A stretch of DNA of 64,000 nucleotides, taken from assembly GCF_001422645.1 (NCBI RefSeq), contig NZ_LMLR01000001.1, forward strand, positions 374,325-438,324. The letters run 5' to 3'. Positions within the stretch are counted from its first letter, which is position 1; each line of letters opens with the position of its first letter. The position numbers were made by a program, and so were the translations under genes. The DNA comes from Arthrobacter sp. Leaf69. Lineage in GTDB: Bacteria; Actinomycetota; Actinomycetes; Actinomycetales; Micrococcaceae. This document shows positions 16,990 through 24,926 of the stretch, piece after piece. Under the pieces are notes generated by a model. The model was not told where the DNA came from and did not search any database. It worked only from the letters and a program-made list of their open reading frames with translations.

Positions 16990-17724
16990 GTGAGGTCTTG
17001 GTCCATCGGTGCCATTGGCCTGGCCGGACTCGCCGCGATCGTCGGGGCGTCCTACTCCTCGCCGGAGGCACTCCTGGCCGTAGGCGTGCTCACCGCCGTC
17101 GGCGTTGGAATCGGCTGGCCGCATTTCCTGGGCATTCCCGCCCGGAAAACCCTGGCTGTCCTGATCGGGCTGCCCGGGGTTGGCTCCGCCATTGGCGCCA
17201 CCTACCTTCCTGCCCCGGGATTCCTGGACTGGACGCCGTCGTTCATGGCCGCAGGCGTTATGGCGGTCTTTGTGATGCAACTGATCCGCGGAACCGGCCA
17301 GGCGCAGCGCCTGGAGTCCACGCTGGGGTCCTGTGCGGGCGTCATGTTGTCCTGTCTGGGGGCCGGCTGGATTGCGTGCTTCCGCTTTAACGGTGTCCGC
17401 GAGATGCTCCTGGTCGCGGCGATCAGCGCAGCGATCGCGCTGCTGGCGGGGCTGATCCGCTGGCCGGACCGGGTGGTGGCGCCCCTGGGGGTTATCGGCG
17501 CCGGGCTGGCCGGACCGCTCGCGGGCCTCGTCTTCTCCGACATCGCAGTGTTGCCCGCCGTGATCGTCGGGGTGGTGGTGGGCGCAGTGCTGGTGAGCTT
17601 CCGCCGCCTGGTGATCCTCCGCGGTGAGTCGCTGAGCTTTGCGGCGGCCCTCGGCATGGGGCTGGGCCCGGTCGCAGCCGTCGGGTCGCTGGCGTACTTC
17701 ATAGACAAACTACTCATCTTCTAA
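16990..17724 (+). CDS. Hydrophobic membrane protein (about 8 TM), function unknown
   Basis: The 244-aa protein starts with a GTG (16990) and consists of evenly spaced Ala/Val/Leu/Gly helices with very short loops. The only longer polar stretch is RGTGQAQRLESTLG near residue 100. No family motif was recognised. It is 255 bases from glnR in the opposite direction. A gene for a 37-aa membrane protein follows after 17 bases with its own -10 box. Confidence 0.7.
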   Translation: MRSWSIGAIGLAGLAAIVGASYSSPEALLAVGVLTAVGVGIGWPHFLGIPARKTLAVLIGLPGVGSAIGATYLPAPGFLDWTPSFMAAGVMAVFVMQLIRGTGQAQRLESTLGSCAGVMLSCLGAGWIACFRFNGVREMLLVAAISAAIALLAGLIRWPDRVVAPLGVIGAGLAGPLAGLVFSDIAVLPAVIVGVVVGAVLVSFRRLVILRGESLSFAAALGMGLGPVAAVGSLAYFIDKLLIF

Positions 17725-17729
17725 CGCGT

Positions 17730-17735
17730 TAGGAT
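17730..17735 (+). promoter_or_regulatory. -10 box for the 37-aa protein gene
   Basis: TAGGAT ends six bases before the ATG at 17742. The same bases also contain AGGA, so it could instead serve as a ribosome site. Confidence 0.4.
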
Positions 17736-17741
17736 GGCATC

Positions 17742-17855
17742 ATGTCCGTACTTGCATTTGAAATCTTCTTCCTTGTCCTCCTCGGCGTTGCCAGCCTGGC
17801 CATGGCCTGGTTTGCCGGTTTTGTTGTGTACCGGCTCTTCAAAGGCCAGAAGTAA
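17742..17855 (+). CDS. 37-aa single-span membrane microprotein
   Basis: The frame reads MSVLAFEIFFLVLLGVASL then MAWFAGFVVYRLFKGQK and a stop. It is one long hydrophobic helix with a basic C-terminus, so it should sit N-out/C-in in the membrane. Start and upstream signal are good (TAGGAT six bases before). It lies between the 244-aa membrane protein and the nitrobindin gene. The function is unknown; homologs may be missed by annotation because of size. Confidence 0.65.
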   Translation: MSVLAFEIFFLVLLGVASLAMAWFAGFVVYRLFKGQK

Positions 17856-17907
17856 CAGCCAGAAGTAAACGCCCCGCATAGTCCCGTCGTTTCCAGAGGT
17901 AACTGCT

Positions 17908-18522
17908 GTGCCGATTGAAATTCCAACAGATCTGACACCCGAAATCGTTCCGCTGTCCTGGCTCATTGGTGAGTGGGAGGGCCGTGGCCGGCTGGGGGCC
18001 GGGGAAGAGGATTCCGAGCACTTCGTTCAGCACGTGTCCTTCACGCATAACGGCCTGCCGTACCTGCAGTACCGTGCGGAAAGCTGGCTGACCGACGACG
18101 AAGGCACCAGGTTGCGTCCGTTGACCGTCGAAACCGGTTTTTGGGCCCTGGAGCGCAAACAGCGCGAGGAAGACGGCGGGCCCGGGCTCATCCCGGCCGA
18201 CATCGTTCCCGTGCTCAAGAGCGCCGACGAAGTCGAAGCCCTTCGCAACAAGGACGGCGGCTTCGACATCTCCGTCTCGATCTCCCACCCCGGCGGGATC
18301 TCCGAGCTTTACTACGGCCAGATCAAAGGGCCGCAGATCCAGCTCAGCACCGACATGGTGATGCGCGGCAGCCACTCCAAGGAGTACACGGCCGCCACCA
18401 GGATCTTCGGACTCGTGGACGGCAACCTGCTCTGGCGCTGGGACGTGGCAACGGGCAAGGGCCCTGCGGGGGGCAGCGGCCTGGAGGCTCACGCGTCCGC
18501 CATTCTCCACAAAGTCACCTGA
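17908..18522 (+). CDS. Nitrobindin-like heme-binding beta-barrel protein (FABP-like, DUF1794)
   Basis: The family signature for the N-terminal strand, LSWLIGEWEGRGR with GxWxGxG, is at residues 16-28. The middle holds VSFTHNGLPYLQYRAESWL and DGGFDISVSISHPGGISELYYGQI, and the C-terminal AHASAILHKV contains histidines near the position of the proximal heme ligand. Nitrobindins bind ferric heme and detoxify nitric oxide or peroxynitrite; this is family knowledge. Length 204 aa. The GTG start has AGAGGTAACT upstream. Confidence 0.88.
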   Translation: MPIEIPTDLTPEIVPLSWLIGEWEGRGRLGAGEEDSEHFVQHVSFTHNGLPYLQYRAESWLTDDEGTRLRPLTVETGFWALERKQREEDGGPGLIPADIVPVLKSADEVEALRNKDGGFDISVSISHPGGISELYYGQIKGPQIQLSTDMVMRGSHSKEYTAATRIFGLVDGNLLWRWDVATGKGPAGGSGLEAHASAILHKVT

Positions 18523-18625
18523 TCGGCCGCGCGCACCAAGCCGGCTGAGCGGCCGCCGACACGCCGCCGGGGTTGAGGGTCTCACTGATTTTCCGTTGTC
18601 CGTAGCGACCGCAGGGAGTACCAAA

Positions 18626-19369
18626 GTGAATGCCACAGCTGCCATGCCTGGAACGTCAGGAATGCCTGCCGATTTCAGCGACCTCAAAGCCGTGTTCTTC
18701 AACGGCACGCTCAAGAAGTCCCCGGAGACGTCCAACACGCAGGGCCTGATCGATGTCAGCCGCCGGATCATGGACAAACACGGGGTCACCACACGGGTCA
18801 TCAGGACGGTGGACCACGACATTGCCAGCGGCGTGTACCCGGACATGCGCGAGCACGGCTGGGCCACCGATGAATGGCCCGAGCTGTATCCGGCCGTCCG
18901 GGAAGCCGACATCGTCGTCGTCGCCGGACCAATCTGGCTGGGCGACAACTCCTCGCAGACCAAGAAACTGATCGAGCGGCTCTATGCGCACTCCGGCGAG
19001 CTCAACGACAACGGCCAGTGGGCCTTCTATCCGAAAGTGGGCGGCTGCCTGATCACCGGTAACGAGGACGGCATCAAGCATTGCGCCATGAACGTCCTGT
19101 ACAGCCTCCAGCACATCGGCTTCACCATCCCACCGCAGGCCGACGCCGGCTGGATCGGCGCCGTGGGGCCGGGCCCGAGTTACCTCGATGAAGGTTCAGG
19201 CGGCCCGGAAAGCGACTTCACCAACCGCAACACGACCTTCATGACGTGGAACCTGCTGCACCTCGCCCGGATGCTCAAGGACGCAGGCGGCATCCCCGCC
19301 TACGGAAACCTGCCCGAAGCGTGGAAAGCCGGAACCAGGTTTGACTTCGAAAATCCGGAATACCGCTAA
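18626..19369 (+). CDS. NAD(P)H-dependent flavodoxin-fold oxidoreductase
   Basis: The protein has a flavodoxin-like fold: LKAVFFNGTLKKSPETSNTQ is the FMN phosphate loop, ADIVVVAGPIWLGDNSSQTKKLIERL the central strand and flavin loop, and GGCLITGNEDGIKHCAMNVLYSLQHIGF the third. This is the NADPH-dependent FMN reductase superfamily; the electron acceptor is unknown. GTG 18626 is preferred over TTG 18596 because GGGAG stands eight bases before it. Length 247 aa. ygfZ follows after 22 bases, so both may be co-transcribed. Confidence 0.85.
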   Translation: MNATAAMPGTSGMPADFSDLKAVFFNGTLKKSPETSNTQGLIDVSRRIMDKHGVTTRVIRTVDHDIASGVYPDMREHGWATDEWPELYPAVREADIVVVAGPIWLGDNSSQTKKLIERLYAHSGELNDNGQWAFYPKVGGCLITGNEDGIKHCAMNVLYSLQHIGFTIPPQADAGWIGAVGPGPSYLDEGSGGPESDFTNRNTTFMTWNLLHLARMLKDAGGIPAYGNLPEAWKAGTRFDFENPEYR

Positions 19370-19391
19370 CCCCTGAGGACTTCTACTACAT

Positions 19392-20474
19392 ATGACTATC
19401 AAGAGCCCCCTGCTGGCGCGCCCTGGCGCAGTCGAAGCCGGCGGTGCTGACGCCGGCGTCGCATCCCACTATGGCGAACCGCTGCGCGAACAGCGGGCGC
19501 TGGCCGGCGGCACCGCCGTCGTGGACCTCTCGCACCGCGGGGTCGTCACCGTGACCGGGCCGGACCGGCTGAGCTGGCTCAACACCTTGTCTTCCCAGCA
19601 GCTCACCAACCTGGCGCCCGGGCAGTCGAGCGAACTGCTGCTGCTGAGCGTCCAGGGCCGGATCGAGTTCGACGCGCGAGTGGTGGACGACGGCGCCACC
19701 ACCTGGCTGATCGTCGAGGCGGCAGAGGCCGGACCGCTGGCCGAATGGCTCAACAAGATGAAGTTCATGCTCCGCGTCGAGATCGCCGACGTGTCGGGGG
19801 ACTGGGCCGTGCTGGGGTCCACCCGCAGGGTGCCGGACTGGTCCGGCCTGCTGGTCTGGGAAGACCCCTGGCCGCATGTCGGCGCCGGCGGCTACTCCTA
19901 CGCCGTGGTGGGGGAGGACGCCCACCCCGGGCTGGAACGGCCCTGGTTCGAGTACCTCGTCCCGGCCGCTGCGCTGGAGTCCACGGTCGGCGAACGCCCG
20001 CTCGCCGGTGTGTGGGCAGCCGAAGCCCTGCGCATCGCGGCGTGGCGGCCGCGCTGGGGCGCCGAAACCGACGACAAAACCATCCCGCACGAACTTGACC
20101 TCCTCCGCACCGCTGTTCATCTGAACAAAGGCTGCTACAAGGGTCAGGAAACCGTGGCCCGGGTCCACAACCTGGGCCACCCGCCGCGCCGGCTGGTCTT
20201 CCTGCAGCTGGACGGCTCGCAGCACACCATGCCTGCAGTGGGCAGCGAGGTCCGTGCAGGTGACCGCAAGGTGGGCACAGTGACGTCCGTGGCGCAGCAC
20301 TACGAAATGGGGCCGGTGGCCCTGGCCGTGGTCAAACGCTCGGTCGCGCCGGAAGAAGTCTTGACCGTCCTAGACGGCGAGGAGCCCTACGCCGCCGCGC
20401 AGGAAGTCATCGTGGCGCCGGACGCCGGCCAGGTCGTGGGACGCCAGACCGGTTTCCTGCGGGGGACCCGATGA
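19392..20474 (+). CDS. ygfZ: Folate-binding protein YgfZ (Fe-S protein maturation)
   Basis: The 360-aa protein has the GcvT fold: an N-terminal folate-binding part with VVDLSHRGVVTVTGPDRLSWLNTLSSQ and the diagnostic YgfZ motif KGCYKGQE at residues 246-253 with C248. YgfZ proteins use tetrahydrofolate to help assemble or repair certain iron-sulfur enzymes. AGGACT precedes the ATG. The ankyrin gene overlaps its stop by four bases (ATGA). Confidence 0.93.
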   Translation: MTIKSPLLARPGAVEAGGADAGVASHYGEPLREQRALAGGTAVVDLSHRGVVTVTGPDRLSWLNTLSSQQLTNLAPGQSSELLLLSVQGRIEFDARVVDDGATTWLIVEAAEAGPLAEWLNKMKFMLRVEIADVSGDWAVLGSTRRVPDWSGLLVWEDPWPHVGAGGYSYAVVGEDAHPGLERPWFEYLVPAAALESTVGERPLAGVWAAEALRIAAWRPRWGAETDDKTIPHELDLLRTAVHLNKGCYKGQETVARVHNLGHPPRRLVFLQLDGSQHTMPAVGSEVRAGDRKVGTVTSVAQHYEMGPVALAVVKRSVAPEEVLTVLDGEEPYAAAQEVIVAPDAGQVVGRQTGFLRGTR

Positions 20475-20869
20475 CGGCCGCCAACCCCGGTGAGCCGGAC
20501 GCGGAAACCCTGGCTCTGGCCCATGCCCTCTTTGACGCGGCCCGGGAAGGCAACACCGCGCTGCTCGCCGGGTACCTGACGGCCGGTGCGCCGGCGGCCA
20601 TGACGAACGCGGCCGGCGATTCCCTGCTGATGCTCGCGGCCTATCACGGCCACCCGGACACCGTCCGGCTGATCCTGGCGCACGGCGGAGATGCGAATAC
20701 CGCCAACGACCGCGGCCAGACGCCGCTCGCCGGAGCCGTCTTCAAAGGCTACCCGGATGTGGTCCAGGTGCTGGTCGACGCCGGCGCGGACCCCGACGCC
20801 GGCACGCCCTCCGCCCGGGCGGCCGCGCAGATGTTCGAACGGCTTGACATCCTGGCGCTGCTAGGCTGA
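20471..20869 (+). CDS. Ankyrin-repeat protein
   Basis: The 132-aa protein is made of about three ankyrin repeats: NAAGDSLLMLAAYHGHPDTVRLIL, NDRGQTPLAGAVFKGYPDVVQVLV and flanking half-repeats. It probably mediates protein contacts in the cytoplasm. The ATG overlaps the ygfZ stop, so the two should be made together; a helper role for YgfZ is inference. Confidence 0.88.
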   Translation: MTAANPGEPDAETLALAHALFDAAREGNTALLAGYLTAGAPAAMTNAAGDSLLMLAAYHGHPDTVRLILAHGGDANTANDRGQTPLAGAVFKGYPDVVQVLVDAGADPDAGTPSARAAAQMFERLDILALLG

Positions 20870-20913
20870 CTCGTCCGCCGGTCCACGGCAGCACCCTGAC
20901 CCTAAGGAATCTC

Positions 20914-22440
20914 ATGGAAATCGTTGCCAGGCCGTGGCCGGCACTCTGGTCCCTTGTCATCGGGTTCTTTATGATCCTGATCGACACCACCATTGTCTCG
21001 GTGGCCAACCCCAGCATCATGGAGGGCCTCAACGCCGACATCAACTCGGTGATCTGGGTGACCAGCGCTTACCTGCTCGCCTACGCCGTGCCGCTGCTGA
21101 TCACCGGCCGGCTGGGCGACCGCTTTGGCCCGAAGAGGCTGTACCTGTCCGGCCTTGTGGTCTTCACCGCGGCCTCGCTCTGGTGCGGGCTCTCCGGGGA
21201 CGTGAACACCCTGATCCTGGCACGGGTGTTCCAGGGCTTCGGCGCCGCGCTGATGACACCCCAGACCATGGCCGTCATCACGCGGATCTTCGCGCCTGAC
21301 CGGCGCGGAGCGGCGATGAGTATCTGGGGCGCCACCGCCGGCGTCGCCACGTTGGTGGGGCCGATCCTCGGCGGTGTCCTCGTCGACGGCCTCGGCTGGG
21401 AGTGGATCTTCTTCATCAACCTCCCGGTGGGTGTCATCGGCTTTTTCCTGGCCCTGCGCTACGTGCCGGCCCTGAGCACCCACCCGCACAAGTTCGATAT
21501 CCCCGGCGTGCTGCTCAGCGCCGTCGGGCTGTTCCTGCTGGTGTTCGGAATCCAGGAGGGCGAGACCTACGACTGGGGCACTATCGCCGGACCCATCACC
21601 GTGTGGGGGCTCATCATCTCCGGGATCGCCGTGCTGGTGGTTTTTGTCGTGTGGCAGAAGATGAACAAGGGCGAGCCCCTGCTGCCGCTGTCCCTGTTTA
21701 GGGACCGCAATTTTTCCCTGGCGAACATCGGCATCACCACCGTCGGTTTCACGGTGACAGCCTTCACGCTGCCGCTGATTTTCTACTTCCAGCTGGTCCG
21801 GGGCCTGACACCCACCGAATCGGCGCTGATGATGGTGCCGATGGCGCTGATCTCGGGCGGACTGGCCCCGGTGGTGGGCAGGATCATCGACCGGGTCAAC
21901 CCGAAATTCATCACCGCGTCCGGCCTGCTCCTGATGTCCGTGGCGCTGACGTGGAATGCCCTCCTGATGCACCCGGACACGCCGATCCTGCTCTTCCTGC
22001 TGCCGAGCGCGGTGCTGGGCTTCGCCAATGCCGGCATCTGGGCGCCGCTGGGGACCACAGCGACCCGGAACCTGCCGCCGAGGCTCGCAGGTGCCGGCGC
22101 CGGCGTCTACAACACGACGCGCCAGATCGGGGCCGTCCTGGGCAGCGCCGCCATCGCGGTGCTGATCCAGGCCCGGCTCGCAGCGGAACTCCCCGCGGTT
22201 CCGGGCGGATCCGGAGAAGCGGCTCCGACGTCGTTCGCCGGAGCCCTGCCGGAGTCCCTGCACGAGGGATTCTCGACGGCGATGGCCCAGTCCATCCTGC
22301 TCCCCGCCGCCGTCATCCTCATCGGCGCGGCCGTGGCGCTGTTCTTCGCCAAGCCCCAGCCGCTGCAGGGCTGGGGAACACCCGGGGTGCTGCCGGCAGC
22401 GTCGGCCGGCGCCGAGGGGGCCGGGGCACGCGCCAGCTGA
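20914..22440 (+). CDS. DHA2-family (14-TM) drug efflux MFS transporter
   Basis: The 508-aa protein matches EmrB/QacA-type proton-driven exporters. Motif D-like DTTIVSVANPSI is in TM1, motif A GRLGDRFGPKRLYL between TM2 and TM3, and motif C GATAGVATLVGPILGGVLVDGLGWEWIFFINLP (key residues G-P-x-L-G-G, W-R/E-W-I-F-x-N) in TM5. About 14 helices are predicted. AAGGA before the ATG is a good ribosome site. It converges with the GNAT gene at 22465. The substrate is unknown. Confidence 0.93.
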   Translation: MEIVARPWPALWSLVIGFFMILIDTTIVSVANPSIMEGLNADINSVIWVTSAYLLAYAVPLLITGRLGDRFGPKRLYLSGLVVFTAASLWCGLSGDVNTLILARVFQGFGAALMTPQTMAVITRIFAPDRRGAAMSIWGATAGVATLVGPILGGVLVDGLGWEWIFFINLPVGVIGFFLALRYVPALSTHPHKFDIPGVLLSAVGLFLLVFGIQEGETYDWGTIAGPITVWGLIISGIAVLVVFVVWQKMNKGEPLLPLSLFRDRNFSLANIGITTVGFTVTAFTLPLIFYFQLVRGLTPTESALMMVPMALISGGLAPVVGRIIDRVNPKFITASGLLLMSVALTWNALLMHPDTPILLFLLPSAVLGFANAGIWAPLGTTATRNLPPRLAGAGAGVYNTTRQIGAVLGSAAIAVLIQARLAAELPAVPGGSGEAAPTSFAGALPESLHEGFSTAMAQSILLPAAVILIGAAVALFFAKPQPLQGWGTPGVLPAASAGAEGAGARAS

Positions 22441-22464
22441 CGCCTCGCCGTGCGGGTTGCCGGA

Positions 22465-23175
22465 TCAGCCCAGCAGCACACTCGTCTGGATGCCGCCGGG
22501 GGTGAAGCCCAGGCTCCGGGCGATGGCCAGGGAGCCTTTGTTGCTGACGTCGGAGCGCCACTGCAGGGTCAGGCCCGAGGCGAGCGCCTCATGGGCCGCG
22601 ATGGAGGCTGCCAGTGAGCCCAGCCCCCGCCGGCGCCACTCCGGAGCCACCAGCACCCCCATCTGCGCCAGGATGCCTTCCCATTCGGTGTAGGCGCCGC
22701 AGGCTACAGGGGTCCGGCTGCCGTCCTCGTCATGCATGACGGTGAAGCGGTGCTCGAGGTCCGAGAGGCCCACTTCGTTGACGTCGTCGGGCGGGCAGGC
22801 GGCTTCCAGCTCGATCGCTTCGGGATTGCCGTGCGAGACGGTCATTTCCTCGGAGGGCTGCTTGAGGGGGAGGTCGTCCGCGAAGAACAGCGCGGCGGCG
22901 CCGAGACCGTGGCCGCCATGGTCCCGCGTGATGGTCAACAAGGTGACATGCTGCGCGAGTTCCTCGTCGGACATCCCGACGGCGGCGTCCAGCGCCCATT
23001 GGGGGCCGACGAGGACGGAATTGCCGAACAGGCGGATGAACTGGACAGCACGGGCTGCCTCATCCGCACGGGTGATGCGTTCACCCGCGGCAGCCGCAAA
23101 CGCGCCGTCGTCGAGCCCCAGCCGGCGGGCCCACGCGAGCTGGATGATGTCGACCGAACCGGGCTCAAGTGTCAT
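22465..23175 (-). CDS. GNAT-family N-acetyltransferase
   Basis: The C-terminal half holds the acetyl-CoA site VAPEWRRRGLGSLAASIAAHE and the closing strand SLAIARSLGFTPGG. The N-terminal half (residues 1-120) is less conserved. FR47-like members of this superfamily acetylate small molecules or proteins; the substrate is unknown. The ATG follows TAGGGT by six bases (leaderless). Confidence 0.87.
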   Translation of the reverse strand: MTLEPGSVDIIQLAWARRLGLDDGAFAAAAGERITRADEAARAVQFIRLFGNSVLVGPQWALDAAVGMSDEELAQHVTLLTITRDHGGHGLGAAALFFADDLPLKQPSEEMTVSHGNPEAIELEAACPPDDVNEVGLSDLEHRFTVMHDEDGSRTPVACGAYTEWEGILAQMGVLVAPEWRRRGLGSLAASIAAHEALASGLTLQWRSDVSNKGSLAIARSLGFTPGGIQTSVLLG

Positions 23176-23181
23176 GGCTCC

Positions 23182-23187
23182 ACCCTA
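23182..23187 (-). promoter_or_regulatory. -10 box for the leaderless GNAT gene
   Basis: TAGGGT on the minus strand ends six bases before the ATG at 23175, without a Shine-Dalgarno sequence. Confidence 0.45.
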
Positions 23188-23217
23188 CCCACCGGCGTGG
23201 CGGGTCCGGCGTCCGGC

Positions 23218-24243
23218 TCAGCCGAAGAGGACTGCGGCCTCGTCGTAGCGGTACTTCGGGACGGTCTTAAGGTTGCCGAGCGCAGCGTCGAAACCCACAT
23301 GGACGATGTCGGTGCCGTTGAGGGACACCATGGTTCCCCAGCGCTCTTCGACCACTGAGTCGATGGCCGCCATGCCCAGGCGGGTCGCGAGCACGCGGTC
23401 GAACGCCGTGGGGACTCCGCCGCGCTGGATGTGGCCCAGGACAGTGGCGCGGGTTTCGATGCCGGTCATGGCTTCCAGTTCCGGGGCCAGCCGCTCGGAG
23501 ATCCCGCCCAGCCGGGGGCGGCCGAAGGTGTCCAGGCCGCGCTCGGAGTGCGGTGTCTCCTGTCCGTCCGGGACGAAGCCCTCCGCGACGACGACCAGCG
23601 GCGCGCGGCCGCGGTCCCGGGCCGACACCACCCATTCGGCGATCTGCTCCATCGAGGCCTTCTGCTCCGGGATCAGGATGGCGTGGGCGCCCGAGGCCAT
23701 ACCGGCGTGCAGGGCGATCCACCCTACGTGGCGGCCCATAACCTCGGCGATCATGCAGCGGTGGTGCGACTCTCCCGTGGTGCGCAGCCGGTCGATCGCC
23801 TCGGTGGCGATCTCGACGGCGGTGTCGAAGCCGAAGGTGTAGTCCGTCGCGTCGAGGTCATTGTCGACCGTCTTGGGGACCCCCACGATCTTCAGGCCGG
23901 CGTCGGTGAGCCGCTTGGCGGCTGCCAGCGTACCCTCGCCGCCGATGGCGATGAGGGCGTCGATGCCCAGGCGGTCCATGTTGGCTTTGATGACCTCGGG
24001 CCCGCCGTTGTTTTCGAAGGGGTTGGTGCGGGACGTGCCCAGGATGGTCCCGCCCTGCTTGGCGATGCCGCGGACCATGCTGCGGGGGATGTCGATGGTG
24101 TCGCCCTCGACGACGCCGCGCCACCCGTCCAGGAATCCCACGAATTCGTGGCCGTGGACGGCGATGCCCTTCAGGACGGCGCCACGGATGACGGCGTTCA
24201 GTCCGGGGCAGTCTCCGCCGCTGGTGAGGATTCCAATTTTCAT
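23218..24243 (-). CDS. pfkA: 6-phosphofructokinase
   Basis: The enzyme phosphorylates fructose 6-phosphate to the 1,6-bisphosphate. MKIGILTSGGDCPGLNAVIR is the N-terminal nucleotide loop. GGEGT (101-105) has the glycine typical of ATP users, while PKTVDND (123-129) has the lysine seen in both PPi enzymes and the actinobacterial ATP group. ATP dependence is therefore likely. EVMGRHVGW and the basic substrate residues are present. ATG 24243 is chosen over TTG 24255 because it aligns with family N-termini. A doubled 10-bp motif (24270-24289) lies in the leader. Confidence 0.95.
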   Translation of the reverse strand: MKIGILTSGGDCPGLNAVIRGAVLKGIAVHGHEFVGFLDGWRGVVEGDTIDIPRSMVRGIAKQGGTILGTSRTNPFENNGGPEVIKANMDRLGIDALIAIGGEGTLAAAKRLTDAGLKIVGVPKTVDNDLDATDYTFGFDTAVEIATEAIDRLRTTGESHHRCMIAEVMGRHVGWIALHAGMASGAHAILIPEQKASMEQIAEWVVSARDRGRAPLVVVAEGFVPDGQETPHSERGLDTFGRPRLGGISERLAPELEAMTGIETRATVLGHIQRGGVPTAFDRVLATRLGMAAIDSVVEERWGTMVSLNGTDIVHVGFDAALGNLKTVPKYRYDEAAVLFG

Positions 24244-24269
24244 GTTTCGGCTCAAATCCTGGCTCGAAG

Positions 24270-24289
24270 GTTTACAGGCGTTTACAGGC
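24270..24289. repeat. Doubled 10-bp motif in the pfkA leader
   Basis: GTTTACAGGC occurs twice back to back (24270-24279, 24280-24289), 27 bases before the pfkA ATG and after a TAGACT box in CTAGAGTCTAG (24311-24321). It could be a regulator site. Confidence 0.5.
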
Positions 24290-24359
24290 AGAGCGCCACG
24301 CTGAGCTCACCTAGAGTCTAGTGGCGCATGTGTGGCAGGACACAAACGGTTACAACGCG

Positions 24360-24392
24360 GAAGTGCCCCTGCCGCGCGGGCAGGGGCACTTC
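24360..24392 (-). terminator. Intrinsic terminator after the PspC operon
   Basis: GAAGTGCCCCTGCC (24360-24373), a five-base loop and GGCAGGGGCACTTC (24379-24392) form a perfect 14-bp stem 20 bases beyond the pspC stop. Confidence 0.75.
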
Positions 24393-24412
24393 TTGTTCTC
24401 GCTAACGGGTGC

Positions 24413-24667
24413 TCAGGGCTTGGCCGAACGCTTCGCCAGGAACGTCTCAAGGGCGATGGCGTTCCGCTGGTCTGGCAGAAGAAGCCAGGCCACGACGTAC
24501 AACACGAAGGCCGGCCCGGGAAGCAGTGCGAAGAGCAGGAAGGCGATGCGGACGAACGCGACATCCACGTTGAGCTTGGCGGCGATCCCGCCGCAGACAC
24601 CGCCCAACCAGCGCTGCGGACCACGTTTCAGGCCGAGGCCCCTGACGGTGCTGAAGAACTTTTCCAT
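24413..24667 (-). CDS. PspC-domain membrane protein
   Basis: The 84-aa protein is one PspC domain: KRGPQRWLGGVCGGIAAKLNVDVAFVRIAF followed by a hydrophobic helix (LLFALLPGPAFVLYVVAWLLLP). PspC proteins sit in the cytoplasmic membrane and take part in envelope-stress responses. It is last in a three-gene leftward operon and is followed by a strong terminator. Confidence 0.9.
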   Translation of the reverse strand: MEKFFSTVRGLGLKRGPQRWLGGVCGGIAAKLNVDVAFVRIAFLLFALLPGPAFVLYVVAWLLLPDQRNAIALETFLAKRSAKP

Positions 24668-24670
24668 GGC

Positions 24671-24925
24671 TCAAGACTTCCCTGTTGGTGATTGTTTGTC
24701 ACGTCCCCGGGCCGAAAGCAGCCCGCCGATCACGAGTGCTGCCCCGGCGCCGATCATCAGTCCGATCGCCACGTAGGTACCGTTGAGGGCCACAAGGCCG
24801 AGTTGGGAGACGATGATGAGCGCGGCGAGGGCCACCACGATCAGCCCCCAGACGATGGTGCCCACGCGGGCCGGGGAATCCTCCTGCGGCTCCGGGCTGC
24901 CGGCCGGTGCGTCATAGCTGCTCAT
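24671..24925 (-). CDS. 84-aa two-TM protein of the PspC operon
   Basis: A 20-residue acidic/Pro-rich N-terminus precedes two hydrophobic helices (VGTIVWGLIVVALAALIIVSQLGLVAL and VAIGLMIGAGAALVIGGLL, residues ~21-47 and 52-70) and a short basic tail. The family is not known. It lies one base from the upstream PspC-LiaF gene end and three bases from pspC, so the three are one operon. Confidence 0.75.
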   Translation of the reverse strand: MSSYDAPAGSPEPQEDSPARVGTIVWGLIVVALAALIIVSQLGLVALNGTYVAIGLMIGAGAALVIGGLLSARGRDKQSPTGKS

Positions 24926-24926
24926 G

